64,000 nucleotides of DNA from assembly GCF_036634175.1 (NCBI RefSeq), contig NZ_JAZIFX010000001.1:4588001-4652000 (forward strand). The letters run 5' to 3'. The position numbers were made by a program, and so were the translations under genes. This document shows, in pieces, positions 60,284 to 64,000 of this stretch (its first letter is position 1; every line of letters begins with the position of its first letter). Under the pieces are notes generated by a model. The model saw only the letters and a program-made list of their open reading frames with translations, was not told the origin of the DNA and ran no database searches. The stretch is from Streptomyces sp. P9-A2 (GTDB lineage: Bacteria; Actinomycetota; Actinomycetes; Streptomycetales; Streptomycetaceae).

Positions 60284-61552
60284 GTGCTGACCGATGAGGA
60301 GACCGCCGCGCTGGCGGCGATCGACGAGGCGGCCCTGGGGCGGACCCTGCTGGAGCTGATCGGTGTGCCGAGCGTGACCGGGAGCGCCGCCGAGTCCGAA
60401 CTCCAGCACCAGCTGGCCGGCCGGCTGGAATGGCTGGGGATGGAGGTCGACCTGTGGTCCATGGACCTGCCCGCGCTGCGCGCCCGCCCTGGCTTCCCGG
60501 GCATGGAGGTGCCCCGCGAGGAGGCGTGGGGCCTGGTCGGGACCAGCCCCGACGGCGGTGACGGGCCCACCCTGATCCTCCAGGGCCACGTCGACGTCGT
60601 ACCGCCCGGCGACCTCGAGGCCTGGGGGGACGGTGACCCGTTCGTCCCGCGTGTGACCGGGGACGTCGTACACGGGCGCGGTGCCTGCGACATGAAGGCG
60701 GGGCTCGCCGCGCACCTCGCCGCCCTCGCCGCGATACGGGCGGCCGGGATACGGCTGCGCGGCCGGGTCGCCGCCCACTTCGTCGTCGGCGAGGAGGACG
60801 GTGGCATCGGCGCGTTCGGCACCCTGGAGCGCGGACACGGGGGCGACGCCTGCGTCATCGCCGAGCCCACCGGATCCACCCTGATCACCGCGAACGCGGG
60901 AGCCCTGACGTTCCGGATCACGGTGCCCGGCAAGGCGGCGCACGGCAGCGCGCGGGAGCAGGGGGTGAGCGCGGTCGACGCGTATCTGCCCCTGCACCGG
61001 GCGCTCGCCGACCTGGAGGCCGAGCGGAACCGGGACCCGTCCCCGCTGCTCGCCGAGTATCCGATCCCGTACGCGCTGTCGGTGGGCACCGTACGGTCCG
61101 GGGACTGGGCGAGCAGTGTGCCGGACCTGCTGGTCGCCGAGGGCCGGCTGGGCGTACGCCTCGGCGAGGACCCGGCCGAGGCGCGCGCCGGCCTGGAGCG
61201 GTGCGTGGCGCGGGCCTGCGCCGCCGACCCCTGGCTGCGCGACCACCCGGCGACGGTGACCTGGCCGGGCGGGCAGTTCGCGAGCGGCCGGCTGGAGGAG
61301 GGACACCCGCTGCCGGACGTCGTCGGCGCCGCGTACACGGACGCCACGGGCGGCCCGGCACCCCGGCAGCGCGGCGCGACGTACGGCAGCGACCTGCGGC
61401 ACTACACCGGCGCGGGGATACCGACGCTGCAGTTCGGGCCGGGGGACATCACGGTGGCGCACAGCGCGCGCGAGCACGTGTCCCTGCGGGAGACGGTGGC
61501 GGCGGCCCGGACCCTGGTGCTCACGGTGCTGCGGACGGTGGGGACCAAGTGA
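60284..61552 (+). CDS. M20-family metallopeptidase (ArgE/DapE-like)
   Basis: 422 residues. Metal ligands: His and Asp in LILQGHVDVVPPGDLEAW, VHGRGACDMKAGLAAHLAAL, Glu pair in VVGEEDGGIGAFG (with a gap before IAEPTG), and C-terminal His in VAHSAREHVSL. The dimerisation domain lies between (GALTFRITVPGKAAHGSARE). Hydrolyses an N-acyl amino acid or a peptide; the exact substrate cannot be read. GTG 60284 lies 9 nt after GGAGG. Confidence 0.9.
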   Translation: MLTDEETAALAAIDEAALGRTLLELIGVPSVTGSAAESELQHQLAGRLEWLGMEVDLWSMDLPALRARPGFPGMEVPREEAWGLVGTSPDGGDGPTLILQGHVDVVPPGDLEAWGDGDPFVPRVTGDVVHGRGACDMKAGLAAHLAALAAIRAAGIRLRGRVAAHFVVGEEDGGIGAFGTLERGHGGDACVIAEPTGSTLITANAGALTFRITVPGKAAHGSAREQGVSAVDAYLPLHRALADLEAERNRDPSPLLAEYPIPYALSVGTVRSGDWASSVPDLLVAEGRLGVRLGEDPAEARAGLERCVARACAADPWLRDHPATVTWPGGQFASGRLEEGHPLPDVVGAAYTDATGGPAPRQRGATYGSDLRHYTGAGIPTLQFGPGDITVAHSAREHVSLRETVAAARTLVLTVLRTVGTK

Positions 61553-61799
61553 GGAAACCAGGTGAGGCGGACCGAGTGAGGCGGACGGTGACGGCGCTCA
61601 CTGTCACACGTGGGGTCCTGTGCCACACTCGCCCCGCCGTGGTCGAACGCGCTTACGTGCATGGGGGGTCGCGCGTACGTGCATGGGGGTCGCGTGTGCC
61701 GGAATGACTCCCGCGCTTTGTGTTATCCGGCCCTCGGTGACGGCTCTCCTCCTGTGACAGCGCAGTACGAGCCAGGACCGAGAAGGAGCGTGGACGAGC

Positions 61800-63611
61800 G
61801 TGGCAGCGAGCAGCGAACCCGGCAGGGAGACGGTCGAGGCCGCACAGCGCGGCGACATGCGGGCCCAGGACGAACTCGTCGCCGTCCACCTTCCATTGGT
61901 CTACAACATCGTGGGCCGGGCCCTGAACGGCCACCCCGACGTCGAGGACGTGGTGCAGGAGACCTTGCTCCGCGCCCTCGGTTCGCTCGGCTCGCTGAAG
62001 GACCCCGACAGGTTCCGGTCCTGGCTGGTCGCCATCACCATGAACCAGATACGTCACCACTGGCGCAGCGAGAGCCACGGCGGGGCGGCGCCGGTCCGTT
62101 CGGGCCTGCACGACGCGTACGACGTCGCCGACCCGGGCGCCGACTTCGTGGACCTGACGATCCTGCGGCTCGGACTGGAGGGCCAGCGGCGCGAGGCCGC
62201 CGAGGCCACCCGCTGGCTGGACCCCGACGACCAGGCGCTGTTGTCGCTGTGGTGGCTGGAGGCGGCGGGCGAGCTGACGCGGGCCGAGGTCGCCGCCGCG
62301 CTGGAACTGCCGCCGCAGCACACCGCGGTGCGCGTGCAGCGGATGAAGGCCCAACTGGAGACGGCCCGGCTGGTGGTGCGGGCGCTGTCCGCGCAGCCGC
62401 GCTGCGTCCTGCTGGACGACCTGACGGAGGCCTGGGACGGCGTCCCCTCGGCCCTCTGGCGCAAGCGCATCGCACGCCACGCCCGGGACTGCACCGTCTG
62501 CGCGGGCTTCCAGTCGGGGCTGGTCCCGGCGGAGGGACTGCTGGTCGGACTGGGACTGGTGCCGGTGGCGGCGGGCCTGCTCGCCGCTCTCGGCACCGGG
62601 GCCGGGACGACGAAGGCGGTGCCGGTGTCCTTCGCGAGCCACGCGCCGGCGGACTCGGAGGACATACCGACAGGGCCGTACGGGGACACGGGCGGCCCGG
62701 CGCCCGCCGGTTCCCCGGCCGAGCCCCTCGCAACGGTGGAGGTGGGCCGCCGCGCGAACCGCCACCCCAGCGGCCGTACCAGCGGCAATGGCCGTACGGA
62801 CGGCCCCGCGGGCAGCCGCGCGCAGAGCCGCGCACGGCGTCGGCGAAGCAGGAACATCGTGGCCGTGGCCGCGGCGCTGCTCGTCACCGGCGGCGCGATA
62901 TCCGGGTGGGTCCTCCTGACGCCGGACGGCGAAGCGGACAAGGTGCAGTCGGCCTCGACGGGCGCCCCGGAGGAAACCGTCTCCGAGCCGTCGTCGCCGG
63001 ACCCTTCCGTCTCGTCCTCCGCTTCGCCCTCCCCCTCCCCCTCCTCCTCCCCTTCCGCTTCGTCCTCCCCCTCGGCCTCCGCCTCCCCGGACGCCTCACG
63101 CAAGCCGAAGCCCTCGGCCACACCGAGCGCCGAGGCGACCCGTACGAAGTCCGCCCCCGCGGCCCCCGTACAGCCGGAGAAGACGACGACGCGCCCCCAG
63201 GCGGCACCGACCACCGCGTCCGCGCCCGCGGCCGCTCCGGGAGGCAGCAGCGCCACTCAGGTCCTGGCCCTCACCAACGCCGAGCGTGCCGCGGCGGGCT
63301 GCTCACCGGTGACGCTCGACAACCGGCTGAACGAGGCGGCCCAACTGCACAGCGAGGACATGTCCGCCAACGACTACTTCTCCCACACCGGGCAGAACGG
63401 CAGCAGTTTCGTCGACCGGGTCACGGCGCAGGGTCACCCGAGCCCGGGCGCCGAGAACATCGCCCGCGGCCAGAGCTCCGCCGAGAGCGTCATGGAGGCG
63501 TGGATGAACTCCGAGGGCCACCGCGCGAACATCCTCAACTGCTCGCTCACAACGATGGGCGTCGGAGTGGTCACGAGCGACTGGACCTGGACCCAGGTCT
63601 TCGGCCGCTGA
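61800..63611 (+). CDS. ECF sigma factor fused to zinc-anti-sigma-like motif, membrane span and CAP ectodomain
   Basis: 603 residues. Sigma region 2 at about 12-80 (ELVAVHLPLVYNIVGRALNG, DVEDVVQETLLRALGSL), region 4 at about 130-190 (LDPDDQALLSLWWLEAAGEL, TAVRVQRMKAQLETA). At 227-234 an HARDCTVC motif fits HxxxCxxC of zinc anti-sigma domains. Hydrophobic stretch at 246-270, Arg-rich RRRRSR, a membrane span at about 351-370 (IVAVAAALLVTGGAISGWVL), Ser/Pro-rich linker (380-480), then a CAP/SCP domain (482-603: VLALTNAERAAAGCSPVTLD, DYFSHTGQNGSSF, GENIARGQ as AENIARGQ, WMNSEGHRANIL). One chain could link an outside signal to transcription. GTG 61800, AAGGAG upstream. Confidence 0.9.
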   Translation: MAASSEPGRETVEAAQRGDMRAQDELVAVHLPLVYNIVGRALNGHPDVEDVVQETLLRALGSLGSLKDPDRFRSWLVAITMNQIRHHWRSESHGGAAPVRSGLHDAYDVADPGADFVDLTILRLGLEGQRREAAEATRWLDPDDQALLSLWWLEAAGELTRAEVAAALELPPQHTAVRVQRMKAQLETARLVVRALSAQPRCVLLDDLTEAWDGVPSALWRKRIARHARDCTVCAGFQSGLVPAEGLLVGLGLVPVAAGLLAALGTGAGTTKAVPVSFASHAPADSEDIPTGPYGDTGGPAPAGSPAEPLATVEVGRRANRHPSGRTSGNGRTDGPAGSRAQSRARRRRSRNIVAVAAALLVTGGAISGWVLLTPDGEADKVQSASTGAPEETVSEPSSPDPSVSSSASPSPSPSSSPSASSSPSASASPDASRKPKPSATPSAEATRTKSAPAAPVQPEKTTTRPQAAPTTASAPAAAPGGSSATQVLALTNAERAAAGCSPVTLDNRLNEAAQLHSEDMSANDYFSHTGQNGSSFVDRVTAQGHPSPGAENIARGQSSAESVMEAWMNSEGHRANILNCSLTTMGVGVVTSDWTWTQVFGR

Positions 63612-64000
63612 CCGGGGTCGCCGACCACCGGATGCCCTGCCGGCCCGGCGCCGGCGCGCGCAGGACGGGGGGAGGCCGCACGCTCAGTGCTGGGACGGAG
63701 ACAGACGGGTGAGCTCTCCCTGGGGGCCGGACAGGGAGAGTGCTTCCGCGGACCGGCTGTCGGCGCTGCCGATACAGTGCGGCACGCGGGTCCGGCCCCC
63801 AACTCCCCTGCCTCGGACGGGACTTTCGGCCCGTCTCCGCGCGGTACCTCCAAACCCCGTTCCCGTTCCCGTTCCCCGCGGCCGGGTCCTGCGGGCTGAC
63901 ATACCGCGACGCCGGCCGGCGAGACCGGCACCGGCACCGTCCTGCTTGTTCGACGGACCGCTTCGACGGACCGCCCCGTGAGTGCCCCGCCGTACGACGA
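63612..64000. other. no gene recognised at the right edge
   Basis: 389 nt after the sigma-CAP gene. Only compositional frames are seen on both strands. The sequence includes a C-rich tract around 63850-63880. Confidence 0.5.

Noticed and set aside
63434..63937. 167-residue minus-strand frame at the right edge
   Set aside because: Overlaps the CAP domain on the other strand and has no recognisable features.

Overview
The window is high-GC actinobacterial DNA and almost certainly Streptomyces. Gene order and protein sequences match the conserved Streptomyces core around the developmental sigma factor gene bldN: phosphatase, bdtA-like regulator, tiny basic COX24-like protein, epimerase, acyltransferase, rsbN/bldN, HAD hydrolase, glutaredoxin, rex-hemA-hemC-hemD, then hemB, argS and lysS.

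Layout. 0-8.2 kb: conserved core, with the convergent anti-sigma/sigma pair rsbN-bldN and a good sigma-BldN-type promoter in front of rsbN. 8.4-13.8 kb: a Rex operator followed by the rex-hemACD operon, its genes overlapping by 4 nt, ended by a perfect 25-bp terminator stem. 13.8-20.3 kb: an accessory stretch with a decayed hydrolase, a SET-domain methyltransferase, a DUF397/XRE developmental-type regulator pair and a three-gene graspetide (tgmABC) RiPP cluster lying between the XRE gene and an anti-sigma-like ATPase. A 124-nt upstream element is present on both sides of the RiPP genes. 20.3-27.7 kb: SUKH-like protein, a HelR-type RNA polymerase motor with a rifamycin-associated element (RAE) in front, a secreted lamin-tail protein, an aldehyde dehydrogenase and hemB. 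27.7-34.1 kb: two overlapping membrane-anchored XRE proteins with different ectodomains, a secreted peptidoglycan-binding protein, argS and class I lysS.

34.1-49.2 kb is the most unusual part. A truncated, frameshifted DNRLRE/amidase gene and a small membrane protein precede nine genes packed on the minus strand (48184 to 36596), nearly all overlapping by 4 nt. They encode an unrecognised 594-aa protein, three ATP-grasp proteins (one with two modules, four modules in total), a class I glutamine-amidotransferase-like gamma-glutamyl hydrolase, a Pol-beta-type nucleotidyltransferase, a SerC-like aminotransferase relic without its lysine, an NDK-like protein and an MFS exporter. I interpret this as a candidate undescribed ATP-grasp-driven amide/peptide natural-product operon with built-in export and possibly self-protection. 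A perfect 26-bp direct repeat (36556-36581 and 49186-49211, the latter inside a chromosomal DUF2637 gene) brackets it, suggesting it arrived as an inserted island.

49-64 kb: DUF2637 membrane protein, two DUF3558-type lipoproteins, RtcB RNA ligase, short-chain dehydrogenase, YnfA-family membrane protein, a flavin monooxygenase/FMN reductase pair, an OmpR-type two-component system, an M20 peptidase, and an ECF sigma factor fused through a zinc-anti-sigma-like motif and a membrane segment to an extracytoplasmic CAP domain.

Starts were chosen by eye from ribosome-binding sites, overlaps and family knowledge. No database search was possible.
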